A stretch of 64,000 nt of DNA from Roseateles sp. (GTDB lineage Bacteria > Pseudomonadota > Gammaproteobacteria > Burkholderiales > Burkholderiaceae_C). Position 1 is the first letter of the stretch. The number at the start of each line of letters is the position of its first letter. Under the pieces are notes generated by a model. It worked only from the letters and a program-made list of their open reading frames with translations, ran no database searches and was not told the DNA's origin. This document shows, piece after piece, positions 10,664 to 19,620 of the stretch. The stretch lies in NCBI GenBank assembly GCA_015657635.1, contig JACDQM010000095.1:35249-99248 (forward strand), in the 5' to 3' direction. A program made the position numbers and the translations under genes.

Positions 10664-11263
10664 TCAGCCGTTCACATCCCAGACCACCCCTTCTTCGGTG
10701 ATCATCGCGTCCAACGGCACATCGTGGGGCTCGGCCTTGAGCAGCGGCAGAAAGCCATGCGCATAGCCCAGGCCGGCGGTGGCGGGTCGCGGTTTCAGCC
10801 CGGCCAGCGTGCGGTCCATGAAACCGCCGCCATAGCCCAGGCGCAGGCCCTGCGGCCCGTAGCCCACGCAGGGCACCAGCAGCAGCTGCGGCTCGAAGAC
10901 TTCGGTGTCCTTGGGCTTGGGAATGCCGTAAGCGTCTTCTTCCATCGGACAGCCCGGATACCAGACATGGAAGGTCAAGGTGCCGTGGGTCTTGTCGACC
11001 ACGGGCAGGCCGATTTTTCGGCTCGGTCGGTCGGCATCCTGCGCCTCGCTCCAGCGGTACAGCGCCGGCAGCGGGTCGAACTCGCCCTTGATCGGCCAGT
11101 AGGCGCCGATGGTCAGCTCCGGGCGACGCACCAGCCAGACGCGCAGCACGCTCTGCAGCTGCTCGGCCAGGCTCAGTCGGTCGGGCAGGTTCAGGCGTGC
11201 CTGAATCAGCTTGTGGCGCAGCGCGGCGCGGTCATTGCTCAACAGGTCCAAGGCGAACTCCAA
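10664..11263 (-). CDS. 5-formyltetrahydrofolate cyclo-ligase (copy 1)
   Basis: A 199-residue cytosolic enzyme of the 5-FTHF cyclo-ligase family, which converts 5-formyl-THF to 5,10-methenyl-THF using ATP. Visible marks are R..LR..L..R-type residues near the N-terminus, the folate-site segment YWPIKGEFDPLP, and the phosphate-binding loop GLRLGYGGGFMDR. The C-terminal PHDVPLDAMITEEGVV fits the family's PHD motif. A second, clearly different member lies at 13948-14502, which is unusual for one short region. The start is 35 bases from the divergent TfoX-like gene. Confidence 0.9.
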   Translation of the reverse strand: MEFALDLLSNDRAALRHKLIQARLNLPDRLSLAEQLQSVLRVWLVRRPELTIGAYWPIKGEFDPLPALYRWSEAQDADRPSRKIGLPVVDKTHGTLTFHVWYPGCPMEEDAYGIPKPKDTEVFEPQLLLVPCVGYGPQGLRLGYGGGFMDRTLAGLKPRPATAGLGYAHGFLPLLKAEPHDVPLDAMITEEGVVWDVNG

Positions 11264-11298
11264 TGGCGAGACCCTGCCATTGTCATAGAGTCCGGCCC

Positions 11299-11691
11299 AT
11301 GCCCAGCCCGAATGAATTCACGCTGCATTGCTGCGAGCTGCTGGCACCGCTGGGGCCGGTGCGGGCGCACCGCATGTTCAGTGGCCACGGCCTGTATGTC
11401 GATGACCTGTTCGTCGCCCTGCTGGCGGACGAGCAGCTGTGGCTGAAGAGCGATGCGCTCAGCCGCCCGAGTTTCGAGGCCGCCGGCTGCCCGCCCTTTC
11501 GCTACCAGCGCAAGGGCGAGTGGGCGCAACTGGGCTTTCACCGCCCACCGGAAGAGGCCATGGATTCGCCCGCGCTGATGCAACCCTGGGCGCGGCTGGC
11601 ACTGCAAGCAGCGCTGCGCGCCCACAGCACGAAACTCAGCAAGCCGGCGCGGCCGCCAGCGTCGAAGCAGAAGCGCCGGCCGCCGATCTGA
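11299..11691 (+). CDS. TfoX/Sxy N-terminal domain protein
   Basis: A 130-residue small cytosolic protein. Residues about 5-95 match the TfoX N-terminal domain: RAHRMFSGHGLYVDDLFVALLADEQLWLKSD is a typical core, followed by FRYQRKGEW. The C-terminal TfoX domain is absent and the last 25 residues are a basic, low-complexity tail. TfoX/Sxy in other species promotes competence gene expression with CRP, but single-domain versions are mostly uncharacterised, so a competence role is not claimed. The 3' end overlaps the convergent DUF2917 gene by 56 bases, which accounts for the odd tail composition. Confidence 0.82.
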   Translation: MPSPNEFTLHCCELLAPLGPVRAHRMFSGHGLYVDDLFVALLADEQLWLKSDALSRPSFEAAGCPPFRYQRKGEWAQLGFHRPPEEAMDSPALMQPWARLALQAALRAHSTKLSKPARPPASKQKRRPPI

Positions 11692-11977
11692 GCCCCTGCA
11701 GCTGGCGAAGCAGTTGCGGGCAGGCGCTCGGCGGCACCAGCAGCTGAAAACCGGCCGGCGCCTTCCAGGCTTCGATGACAACCTCGCTGCCGCGCGCCAG
11801 TGCCAGGCGCTGGCCCGGCTGCAGCCAGATGTCCTGGCTGGCATGCGCCGTCGCGGCCGACACGGTCAGCCACAGCTCGCCCTCGACCACCTGCAACTCA
11901 CGCGGTCCGCTATCCATCTTCAGACGCAAGGCCTGACGGGCCGCCACGCGCCACAATGATTGCTGCGATTCACTCAT
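11636..11977 (-). CDS. DUF2917 domain protein
   Basis: A 113-residue protein of the DUF2917 family, common beside LysR regulators in Burkholderiales. The core (about 10-85) reads as a small beta-rich, cupin-like fold: LRLKMDSGPRELQVVEGELWLTV, the acceptor-like IWLQPGQRLAL, then VVIEAW and FQLLVP. No catalytic residues are evident. The ATG at 11977 faces the divergent lysR gene across 113 bases, so the LysR protein probably controls it. Its 3' end lies inside the TfoX-like gene on the opposite strand. Confidence 0.78.
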   Translation of the reverse strand: MSESQQSLWRVAARQALRLKMDSGPRELQVVEGELWLTVSAATAHASQDIWLQPGQRLALARGSEVVIEAWKAPAGFQLLVPPSACPQLLRQLQGLRSAAGASASTLAAAPAC

Positions 11978-12090
11978 GACAGTCTTCTCCCTTCCATCGC
12001 CAGGAAACGGCGGCGATACAGAGGCAATACTAGGGATCACCCGGAGTGTCGTCCAATGAGATGAATGCGCTCGATTGATACCATCCACGC
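11978..12090. promoter_or_regulatory. Divergent promoter region between DUF2917 and lysR genes
   Basis: A 113-base intergenic stretch, less GC-rich than the genes beside it, must hold both promoters. LysR proteins usually bind such shared regions through T-N11-A sites; several weak candidates exist but none stands out, so no operator is placed. Confidence 0.4.
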
Positions 12091-13050
12091 ATGAATCAAC
12101 TGCGCCACCGTCCGCTCGCCGTGGGTCCGCTGCGTGCTTTCGAGGCGGTCGCGCGCCTGCTGAGCTTTCGCGCGGCCGCCGAGGAACTGCACCTGACGCA
12201 ATCGGCCATCAGCCGCCAGATCCAGGCCCTGGAGCAGGAGATTGGCTGCAGCCTGTTCCAGCGCGGCACGCGCAGCGTGGCCCTCACCTCGGACGGCGCC
12301 GTGCTGCTGGCCTGCGTGCCCGGCGTGCTGGACCGGCTGGACGCCACGGTGCGTCAGATCCGCCAGAGCCGCGGCCGTCGGGTGGTGACGGTCAGCACTT
12401 TTGCTTCCTTCGCTTCCTTGTGGCTGATCCCGCGGCTGGAAGCCTTTCAGCAGGAGCACCCCGACATCGACATCCGCGTCTCGGCGCATGACGGCATCGT
12501 CGACCTGGCCGATGGCGAGATCGACCTGGCGCTGCGCTATGTGCAGCCCGGCCCGGCGACGCTGGGCGGCGAGCGCCTGTTCGGCGAGACGCTGACGCCG
12601 GTCGTCAGCCCCTGGCTGCTGCGCCAGAGCCAGGCGGGCGAGGCTGCGCCCTTGAACACCCCCGCGGACCTGGCCGGCCACACGCTGGCAGAAGAGGACG
12701 ATCAACGCCCCGGCGCGCGATATCTCACCTGGCGCCGCTGGCTCAGCGAGCAAGGCCAGCCGCAGTTGCAGCCGCGCCGCTGGATGTATCTGAACTTCAC
12801 CTATCAGCAGGTGCAGGCGGCCCTGGGCGGCCAGGCGGTGGCGCTGGCGCGACTGGCCCTGGTGGCCGATGCGCTGCAGCGCGGCGATCTGGTCGAGCCC
12901 TTCGGCCCCGAGCGCCGCATGGACAGCCCGCTGGCCTACTGGCTGCTGCTGTCAGAGAGCAGCCGCCAGCGCGCCGAGGTGCGGCAATTCGGCGATTGGG
13001 TGCTGGCGCAGGCAGCCCTGACGCGCGACGCCATTGGCGAAACCGCTTAG
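12091..13050 (+). CDS. LysR-family transcriptional regulator (GcvA-like)
   Basis: A 319-residue DNA-binding regulator. The winged helix-turn-helix covers about residues 10-70 (LRAFEAVARLLSFRAAAEELHLTQSAISRQI). The co-inducer domain (about 98-300) begins VVTVSTFASFASLWLIPRLEAF, typical of the GcvA/AmpR-like subgroup. It is divergent from the DUF2917 gene, the classic layout for a LysR protein and its target. The inducer is unknown. The stop is 12 bases before the convergent RIO kinase gene. Confidence 0.92.
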   Translation: MNQLRHRPLAVGPLRAFEAVARLLSFRAAAEELHLTQSAISRQIQALEQEIGCSLFQRGTRSVALTSDGAVLLACVPGVLDRLDATVRQIRQSRGRRVVTVSTFASFASLWLIPRLEAFQQEHPDIDIRVSAHDGIVDLADGEIDLALRYVQPGPATLGGERLFGETLTPVVSPWLLRQSQAGEAAPLNTPADLAGHTLAEEDDQRPGARYLTWRRWLSEQGQPQLQPRRWMYLNFTYQQVQAALGGQAVALARLALVADALQRGDLVEPFGPERRMDSPLAYWLLLSESSRQRAEVRQFGDWVLAQAALTRDAIGETA

Positions 13051-13062
13051 CCGCGCTCGCGC

Positions 13063-13908
13063 TCAGCCCATCTGAGCCCGCAGGCGCCGCTCGGTTTCCT
13101 CATCGCGCGCCGCATCGATCTCGCGCAGCACCGCGCCCAGATCCACCGCCGCCAGCTGGCGCTCGAAGCGCCCGGTCAGCGGGGTCTCGGGCGTCAGCGC
13201 GCCGCGCTGGAACAGCGACCAGATCTCGGGGCCGTAGTCGGTGGCCAGCAGCGCCGGCGCGAAGCGGCCGAAGAAATCGCGCAGATTGCCGACATCGCGC
13301 AGCAGCATGCGCATCGCATGGTTGTTGCCCGCCGCGTCCACCGCCTGCGGCAGGTCGATGATCACCGGCCCGTCGGCCGCCAGCAGGATGTTGAATTCCG
13401 ACAGGTCGCCGTGCACGACGCCGGCGCACAGCATGCGCACCACCTCACTGATCAGCGCAGCGTGATGCGTCCGCGCCTCGTCGGCGCTGAACAGCACATC
13501 GTTCAGCCGCGGCGCGGCATCACCGTCGGCATCGGTGACCAGCTCCATCAGCAGCACGCCCTCATGGAAGTTGAAGGGCCGCGGCACGCGCACGCCGGCG
13601 CCGGCCAGGCGGTAGAGCGCATCCACCTCAGCGCTCTGCCAGGCGGCTTCAGTGGCCTCGCGGCCATAGCGCGTGCCCTTGGCCATTGCGCGGGCCTGGC
13701 GGCTGTTCTTGACCTTGCGGTTCTCGGTGTAGTCGACGGCCTGGCGGAAGCTGCGCTCGGTGGCTTCCTTGTAGACCTTGGCACAACGGATCTCGTCGCC
13801 GCAGCGCACCACATAGACCGTGGCTTCCTTGCCGCTCATCAGCTGGCGCTGCACCGCATCGATCAGCCCCTCATCGATCAGGGCCTGCAGTCTCTTGGGT
13901 GCTTTCAT
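13063..13908 (-). CDS. RIO1-type serine protein kinase (bacterial)
   Basis: A 281-residue protein with a RIO kinase fold. Visible marks are the nucleotide loop MSGKEATVYVV near residue 25, the Lys in IRCAKVYK, the catalytic loop VVHGDLSEFNILL (Asp and Asn) and the metal-binding IIDLPQAVD that replaces DFG in this family. RIO kinases act as ATPases in ribosome maturation in archaea and eukaryotes; bacterial members are less understood. The segment KNSRQARAMAKGTRYGREATEAAW is the RIO flexible-loop region. It stands alone, between convergent lysR and the second cyclo-ligase gene. Confidence 0.87.
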   Translation of the reverse strand: MKAPKRLQALIDEGLIDAVQRQLMSGKEATVYVVRCGDEIRCAKVYKEATERSFRQAVDYTENRKVKNSRQARAMAKGTRYGREATEAAWQSAEVDALYRLAGAGVRVPRPFNFHEGVLLMELVTDADGDAAPRLNDVLFSADEARTHHAALISEVVRMLCAGVVHGDLSEFNILLAADGPVIIDLPQAVDAAGNNHAMRMLLRDVGNLRDFFGRFAPALLATDYGPEIWSLFQRGALTPETPLTGRFERQLAAVDLGAVLREIDAARDEETERRLRAQMG

Positions 13909-13947
13909 GCGCGCATTGTGACCGCGCGGACATGCACCGCCTTCAAT

Positions 13948-14502
13948 TCAAGGCGCGATCAGCTCGCGCTCGGTCAGGATCAGCGTCAGCGCCTGGTCAT
14001 GCGGCTCCACCGCGAACTGCGCCTCACTGACGCTCCAGCCCAGGCCTACGCTGGTGACGCCGGGGTGAGCCGCCAGCCAGCGGTCGAAATAACCGCCGCC
14101 ATAGCCCAGCCGGAAGCCCTCGCGCGTGAAGCCCACGCAGGGCACCAGCACCACATCGGGCACCACCACAGCACCGCTGCTGCTCGGAATGCCGCACTCG
14201 TCTTTCAGCTCTGGCGCCTCGCCATCCCAGCGCCGGTAGACCATCTCGCGACCACTTTGCTTGGCATAGGGCAAGGCGAACTGAGGGACTTGCTCGAAGT
14301 GCTGGGCCAGCACCGCAGCCGCTGCGTTAAATTCGCCCTCAAGCGCCCAGTAAAGCCCCAGGCATTGCGGTTCAAGCTGCGTCAGCAGCTCGGCCAACTG
14401 ATGCGCCAGCTGCGACTCGGCGGTCTGCGCGGCACTGCCAGCCAACCAGGCCCGGCGTGCGGCCAGCAACTCAGCGCGCAGGCTGGCACGCTCGTGCGGC
14501 AA
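13948..14502 (-). CDS. 5-formyltetrahydrofolate cyclo-ligase (copy 2)
   Basis: A second cyclo-ligase, about 184 residues, sharing the family plan but clearly diverged from the copy at 10664. It has ASLRAELLAARRAWL, the folate-site YWALEGEFN, the loop FRLGYGGGYFDRWL and a C-terminal PHDQALTLILTE. The frame has no ATG near the start; TTG at 14502 places the first conserved residues correctly, and a CTG lies a little upstream, so the start is uncertain. It is divergent from slt, whose ATG is 39 bases away. This position next to slt is the usual one in Burkholderiales, so this copy is probably the ancestral one and the 10664 copy the extra. Confidence 0.85.
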   Translation of the reverse strand: MPHERASLRAELLAARRAWLAGSAAQTAESQLAHQLAELLTQLEPQCLGLYWALEGEFNAAAAVLAQHFEQVPQFALPYAKQSGREMVYRRWDGEAPELKDECGIPSSSGAVVVPDVVLVPCVGFTREGFRLGYGGGYFDRWLAAHPGVTSVGLGWSVSEAQFAVEPHDQALTLILTERELIAP

Positions 14503-14541
14503 TGCGGCACTGGCAGACTGAGGCCCGGACAGCGGATTCCC

Positions 14542-16602
14542 ATGGCAGTACAGACAGAGAAGCAGAAGAAGTTGAGCCCAGTATATGCAGCCCCCTCCCC
14601 CAGCGCGCGCCCCGCGCGATGGACCCGTGCACTGAGCCTGGCGCTGGCGCTCGCCGTTGCGGGGCCAGGTCTTGCCTGGTCCAAGGGCGAAGCCATCCAT
14701 GAAGCCCAGGCCGCCTTCAAGGCGCGCGACCAGAAGCGCCTGGCGGCACTGGCCAGCGCCGCCATCGACACCCAAGACCCGCTGGCGCCCTGGATCCACT
14801 ACTGGGCCCTGAACAGCCGGCTCGGCCAGGCCCAGCAAAGCGAGCTCGATGCCTTCTATGCGCGCTGGCGCGGCAGCTATGTGGAAGACCGGCTGCGCAA
14901 CGACTGGCTGCTGGAACTGGGCCACCGCCGCGACTGGGGCAATTTCGCGCGCGACTACAAACAATTTCGCATGCGCGATGACCGCGATGTGAGCTGCTAC
15001 GCGCTGCTGACCGAAGCGCTGGATGGCCAGGATGTGCGCAGCGCCGCACGCGCTGCCTGGCTGGGCCAGCGCGAGGCCGATGCCGGCTGCAATCTGCTGG
15101 CCGAGCACCAGCACAAGGCCGGCCGCCTCAGCGATGCCGATGTCTGGCTGAAGATCCGTTTCGCCGTTGAGAACGGCCGCCTGCGCACCGCGCGCCAGGC
15201 CGTGATGCTGCTGTCGCGCGAGGCCGAGCGCGGCCTTGGCGAGGCGCTGGACAAGCCCGATCGGTTTCTCAAGGCCAAGAACCGCAAGGCCGGCAACCGC
15301 ACCCAGGCCGAGCTGATCGGCGTGGCCTTGCTGCGCGTGGCTGCCAGCGATCACGACAGCGCCGCCAGCCAGATGCGCGCCCGTTGGCAGGCCGAGCTGC
15401 CGCCCGATCTGGCCGCCTGGATCTGGGCCCAGCTGGGGCGCCAATCGGCGATGCGCCTGCACCCTGAGGCCAGCGAGCTGTATGACAAGGCGCTGATCCT
15501 GCAAGGCCGCGCCACCCCCGAGTGGAGCGATGACACGCTGGCCTGGGCCGCGCGCGCCGCGCTGCGCGCCAACGCCGGCGGCGGCCACTGGACGCTGGTG
15601 CTGCGCGCCATCGAGCTGATGAGCGACAGCGCGCGCCAGGACGCCACCTGGCAGTACTGGCGCGCCCGTGCGCTGATGGCCACCGCCGCCCAGCGTCACG
15701 GCGCCGAGGCGCAGCGCATCCTGCAGGGCATCGCCTCGCCGCTGAGCTTCTACGGCAAGCTGGCCGCAGATGATCTGGGCCAGACCCCGGCCCTGCCGCC
15801 AGCGCCAGCACCGCTCAGCAGCGCCGAACGCGCCGCGGCCAGCGCCAACCCCGGCCTGCAGCGCGCGCTGATGATGATCGCCAAGGGCCTGCGCAGCGAA
15901 GGCGTGCGCGAATGGAACTTCAGCCTGCGCGGCATGAGCGACCGCGAGCTGCTGGCCGCCGCGCAGCTGGCCTGCGACCGCGAGGTCTGGGACCGCTGCA
16001 TCTCGGCCAGCGAGCGCACCAAACAGGAAATCGACCTGACGCAGCGCTTCCCCACCCCGCACCGCGAGGCCGTGCTGGCGCAGGCGCGTGAGTACGGGCT
16101 GGACGCGGCCTATGTCTATGGCCTGATCCGCCAGGAATCGCGCTTCGTCACGGATGCGCGCTCCAGCGTCGGCGCCTCAGGCCTGATGCAGGTGATGCCC
16201 GCCACCGCCAAGTGGACCGCCAAGAAAGCCGGCATCGTCGACTTCCAAACCGACCAGCTGCATGAGCGCGATGTGAACCTGCGCATCGGCACCCGCTATC
16301 TGAAGCTGGTGCTGGACGACTTCGAGGGCTCGATGGCGATGGCCGCCGCCGCTTACAACGCCGGCCCCGGCCGCCCGCGGCGCTGGCGCGACGGGCCGGC
16401 GCTGGACGCCGCCGTCTGGGCCGAGAACATCCCCTTCAGCGAGACGCGCGACTACGTCAAACGCGTGCTCTCCAACACCACGATCTACGCCCAACTGCTG
16501 GGCGGTGCCGCCGAGCAGCCCGGGCTGCGTCAGCGCCTTGGTGCGCGCATCGGCCCGCGCGCCGCCAGCGGTGCCCCCGCCATCAACACGGAGCTGCCAT
16601 GA
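14542..16602 (+). CDS. slt: Soluble lytic murein transglycosylase (Slt-type)
   Basis: A 686-residue periplasmic enzyme that cleaves peptidoglycan between MurNAc and GlcNAc, forming 1,6-anhydro ends. The N-terminus has a positive region then a hydrophobic segment ending GLAWSKGEA (signal peptide at about 18-44). Residues 45-500 are an alpha-helical superhelix of the Slt70 U-domain type. The catalytic SLT domain follows, with Glu532 in GLIRQESRF and the SSVGASGLMQVMPATA and AAAAYNAGPGRP motifs that define family 1. The stop overlaps the start of the NDUFA9-like gene (ATGA). Confidence 0.95.
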   Translation: MAVQTEKQKKLSPVYAAPSPSARPARWTRALSLALALAVAGPGLAWSKGEAIHEAQAAFKARDQKRLAALASAAIDTQDPLAPWIHYWALNSRLGQAQQSELDAFYARWRGSYVEDRLRNDWLLELGHRRDWGNFARDYKQFRMRDDRDVSCYALLTEALDGQDVRSAARAAWLGQREADAGCNLLAEHQHKAGRLSDADVWLKIRFAVENGRLRTARQAVMLLSREAERGLGEALDKPDRFLKAKNRKAGNRTQAELIGVALLRVAASDHDSAASQMRARWQAELPPDLAAWIWAQLGRQSAMRLHPEASELYDKALILQGRATPEWSDDTLAWAARAALRANAGGGHWTLVLRAIELMSDSARQDATWQYWRARALMATAAQRHGAEAQRILQGIASPLSFYGKLAADDLGQTPALPPAPAPLSSAERAAASANPGLQRALMMIAKGLRSEGVREWNFSLRGMSDRELLAAAQLACDREVWDRCISASERTKQEIDLTQRFPTPHREAVLAQAREYGLDAAYVYGLIRQESRFVTDARSSVGASGLMQVMPATAKWTAKKAGIVDFQTDQLHERDVNLRIGTRYLKLVLDDFEGSMAMAAAAYNAGPGRPRRWRDGPALDAAVWAENIPFSETRDYVKRVLSNTTIYAQLLGGAAEQPGLRQRLGARIGPRAASGAPAINTELP

Positions 16603-17567
16603 ACACCACAAACCCTCCCTCGATCCTGATCCTGGGCGGCAGCGGCTTTGTCGGCCGCGCGGTCTGCGAGCAGATGCTGCGCGAGTACGGTGGCGCTGCC
16701 CGCCTGACCGTGCCCACGCGCCGCCTGCCGCATGCGCAGTCGGTGCAGTCGCTGCCCGGCGTCACCGTGGTGCAGGCCGATGTGCACCGCGATGCCGATC
16801 TGCAGCGCTTGCTGCCGGGCCACGATGTGGTGATCAATCTGGTGGCCATCCTGCAGGGCAGCGAGTCCGCCTTCGAACAGGTGCATGTGGCACTGCCGCG
16901 CCGCCTGGCCGCCGCCTGCCAGGCTGCCGGCGTGCGCCGCCTGATCCACATCAGCGCCATCGGCGCCGATGCCGCCGCCCCCTCGCGCTATCTACGCAGC
17001 AAGGGCCGCGGCGAGCAGGCGCTGCGCGAAATCACCAGCCTGGAGCTGACGCTGCTGCGCCCCTCGGTGATCTTCGGCCGCGAGGACAGCTTCCTGAACC
17101 TGTTCGCCCGCTTGCAGGCCCTGGCGCCGCTGATGCCGTTGGCCGGCGCCAGCGCCCGCTTCCAGCCGGTGTGGGTGGAAGACGTGGCGCGCGCCGTGGT
17201 GGCCTGCGTGCGGGATCGCAGCAGCATCGGCCAGACCTATGAGCTGGCTGGCCCCACCGTGGCCACGCTGGCGGAACTGGTGCGCCTGGCGGGCCGGGTG
17301 AGCGGCCATTCGCGCCCCATCCTGCCGCTGCCCGGCCCGCTGGCCTGGCTGCAGGCGGTGGCGATGGAGCTGCTGCCCGGCGTGCCGCTGATGTCGCGCG
17401 ACAACCTGGCTTCGATGCGAGTGCCCAATGTGGCCGGAGGCGTGCTGCCGGGGCTGGAGACGCTGGGCATCACACCGCAATCGGCCGCCGCCGTGCTACC
17501 GGGTTATCTGGCGCCGGGCACCGGCTGCGCAAGGCTGGAGCGCTGGCGCGCCCGCGCACGGCGCTGA
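16599..17567 (+). CDS. NAD(P)-binding protein of the complex I NDUFA9 family
   Basis: A 322-residue atypical short-chain dehydrogenase. The Rossmann motif is ILGGSGFVGRAV at residues 8-19. The middle has IHISAIGAD and SRYLRSKGRGEQAL, an S..Y/K-like arrangement where the Tyr and Lys of an active dehydrogenase are only partly kept. LLRPSVIFGREDSFLN is characteristic of NDUFA9-like and ubiquinone-linked members. In mitochondria NDUFA9 is a complex I subunit; bacterial relatives may bind quinone or act as epimerases, so the role is unproven. It overlaps slt by four bases, and the GST gene follows 109 bases later. Confidence 0.85.
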   Translation: MNTTNPPSILILGGSGFVGRAVCEQMLREYGGAARLTVPTRRLPHAQSVQSLPGVTVVQADVHRDADLQRLLPGHDVVINLVAILQGSESAFEQVHVALPRRLAAACQAAGVRRLIHISAIGADAAAPSRYLRSKGRGEQALREITSLELTLLRPSVIFGREDSFLNLFARLQALAPLMPLAGASARFQPVWVEDVARAVVACVRDRSSIGQTYELAGPTVATLAELVRLAGRVSGHSRPILPLPGPLAWLQAVAMELLPGVPLMSRDNLASMRVPNVAGGVLPGLETLGITPQSAAAVLPGYLAPGTGCARLERWRARARR

Positions 17568-17676
17568 TCATGATGATGATGCGCGCCAGGCATCAATGCC
17601 TTGCGCCGCTTTCAACCCGGCGCGGCGCGCGTGCGTCTAAGCTTGGCACTCACCTCAAGCCACCGAGCCTCACACC

Positions 17677-18348
17677 ATGCAACTGATCATCGGCAACAAG
17701 AATTACTCGTCCTGGTCCATGCGCCCCTGGGTGCTGATGACGCAGCTGGGCATCGCCTTCGAAGAGCGCCAGCTGCGCTTCGACTTCACGCCTGGCTCGG
17801 CCTTCTACCAGGCGCTGGCCGCCTACACGCCCACGGCCAAGGTGCCGGTGCTGGTGGAGGGCGACGGCTTTGCCGTGTGGGACACGCTGGCCATCATTGA
17901 GCATTTGAGTGACCGCCACCCCGATCGTGGCGTCTGGCCGCGCGAGCCGCGCCAGCGCAGCCGCGCCCGCAGCCTGTGCGCCGAGATGCACGCCGGCTTT
18001 GGCGCGCTGCGCAACCAGTGCCCGATGAATATCGAAGCCAGCCTGCCCGAGATCGGCGCCAAGCTGGTGGCCGAAGACGCCCGCCTGCGCGCCGACCTGG
18101 CCCGCATCGACGCCATCTTCAGCGCCGCTGCGCCCGACGCCTTCCTGTTCGGCCCCTTCTGCGCCGCCGATGCCTTCTTCGCCCCGGTGGTGATGCGCAT
18201 CGCCACCTACGCCCTGCCGCTGTCGCCAGCCGCCGCGGCCTATGCCCAGCGCGTGCGCGAGAGTGCCGGCGTCAAGGCCTTTGTGGCGAAGGCGCTGGAT
18301 GAACGCGACTTCCTCGACTTCGAGGAACCGTATCGCAGCGCGCCCTGA
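17677..18348 (+). CDS. Glutathione S-transferase family protein
   Basis: A 223-residue cytosolic protein with an N-terminal thioredoxin-like domain (1-80: [18 protein letters not shown], the [11 protein letters not shown] cis-Pro loop and [11 protein letters not shown]) and an all-helical C-terminal domain. Ser12 or Ser13 in NYSSWSMRP is the probable glutathione-activating residue. The sequence fits a group often encoded next to cca in Burkholderiales. The substrate is unknown; detoxification is the default guess. cca starts two bases after its stop, so they are probably co-transcribed. Confidence 0.9.
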   Translation: MQLIIGNKNYSSWSMRPWVLMTQLGIAFEERQLRFDFTPGSAFYQALAAYTPTAKVPVLVEGDGFAVWDTLAIIEHLSDRHPDRGVWPREPRQRSRARSLCAEMHAGFGALRNQCPMNIEASLPEIGAKLVAEDARLRADLARIDAIFSAAAPDAFLFGPFCAADAFFAPVVMRIATYALPLSPAAAAYAQRVRESAGVKAFVAKALDERDFLDFEEPYRSAP

Positions 18349-18349
18349 G

Positions 18350-19573
18350 ATGAAGGTCTACAAGGTCGGCGGCGCGGTGCGCGATGCACTGCTGGGCCGC
18401 CCGGTCAGCGATACCGACTGGGTGGTGGTAGGCGCCAGCCCGCAAGCCATGCAGGATGCGGGTTATCAGCCCGTGGGCAAGGACTTCCCGGTGTTTCTGC
18501 ACCCGCAGACGCATGAGGAATACGCGCTGGCACGCACCGAGCGCAAGACGGCGCCTGGCTATCACGGCTTCGCCTTCCATGCCGCGCCCGAGGTGACGCT
18601 GGAGCAAGACCTGGCACGCCGCGACCTGAGCATCAACGCGATGGCGCTGGACCCCGACAGCGGCGCCATCGTCGACCCCTACGGCGGCCAGCGCGACCTG
18701 CAAGCCAAGGTGCTGCGCCATGTCTCCGACGCCTTTGCCGAAGACCCGGTGCGCATCCTGCGCCTGGCCCGCTTCGCCGCGCGCTTTCACGACTTCACAG
18801 TTGCACCCGAGACGCTGGCGCTGATGCGCCAGATGGTGGCTGATGGCGAGGTGGATGCGCTGGTGGCCGAGCGGGTGTGGCAGGAAGTGGCGCGCGGACT
18901 GATGGAAGCCCACCCCTCGCGCATGTTTGAAGTGCTGCGCGAAGCTGGCGCACTGGCCCGGCTGGCGCCGGCCATAGCCCGGCTCTGGGGCGTACCGCAA
19001 CCCGAAGCCCACCACCCCGAGATCGACACCGGCGTGCACCTGCTGATGGTGCTGGACGCCTGCGCGCGCATGGATGCGCCCCTGCCGGTGCGCTATGCCT
19101 GCCTGTGCCACGACCTGGGCAAAGGCCTGACGCCGGCCGACCAATGGCCACGTCACATCGGTCACGAAGGCCGCGGCGTGCCTCTGGTGCAGCAGCTGAG
19201 CGAGCGCTGGCGCGTGCCCAGCGACTGCAAGGAACTGGCCGAGCTGGCCGCGCGCGAACACACCCACATCCACCAGAGCCTGGGCTTTGGCCCCGAGGCG
19301 CGGCTGCGCCTGCTGGAACGCTGCGACGCGCTGCGCCGCCCTGAGCGCTTCGAGCTGCTGCTGCTGGCCTGCGAATGCGATGCGCGCGGGCGCCTGGGGC
19401 TGGAAGACCGCGACTATCCGCAGCACGCGGCGCGGCTGGCCGATCTGCGCTGCCTGCAGGCGCTCGATCAAGGCGCCATCAGCGCGGCGGCGCTAGCGCA
19501 AGGATTGAGCGGCCAGGCGGTGGGGCGGGCGATACAGGCGGCGAGGTTGCAGGCGTTGATGAATGGGGCGTGA
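18350..19573 (+). CDS. cca: Multifunctional CCA tRNA nucleotidyltransferase
   Basis: A 407-residue enzyme that adds and repairs the 3' CCA end of tRNAs without a template. The class II head holds [11 protein letters not shown] and the metal-binding DTDWVVVG. Later come [10 protein letters not shown] and the GGQRDL segment of the nucleotide pocket, then [16 protein letters not shown]. The C-terminal HD domain is present (HLLMVL then [12 protein letters not shown]), so this is the long E. coli-like form with phosphatase and phosphodiesterase potential. The ATG is two bases after the GST stop. Confidence 0.96.
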   Translation: MKVYKVGGAVRDALLGRPVSDTDWVVVGASPQAMQDAGYQPVGKDFPVFLHPQTHEEYALARTERKTAPGYHGFAFHAAPEVTLEQDLARRDLSINAMALDPDSGAIVDPYGGQRDLQAKVLRHVSDAFAEDPVRILRLARFAARFHDFTVAPETLALMRQMVADGEVDALVAERVWQEVARGLMEAHPSRMFEVLREAGALARLAPAIARLWGVPQPEAHHPEIDTGVHLLMVLDACARMDAPLPVRYACLCHDLGKGLTPADQWPRHIGHEGRGVPLVQQLSERWRVPSDCKELAELAAREHTHIHQSLGFGPEARLRLLERCDALRRPERFELLLLACECDARGRLGLEDRDYPQHAARLADLRCLQALDQGAISAAALAQGLSGQAVGRAIQAARLQALMNGA

Positions 19574-19620
19574 GCGAGTTGGCGGACGGACTGACGGCTG
19601 AAGCCTGAGCGGCCAAGCAC

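Noticed and set aside
13318..14541. A very long open frame on the plus strand joining antisense sequence to slt
   Set aside because: It runs antisense to the RIO kinase and cyclo-ligase genes. The slt signal peptide and ATG at 14542 mark the real start; the upstream part is high-GC frame noise.
17565..17582. Short ATG-type triplet repeat after the NDUFA9-like gene
   Set aside because: It is a tiny simple repeat with no sign of phase variation in a coding frame.
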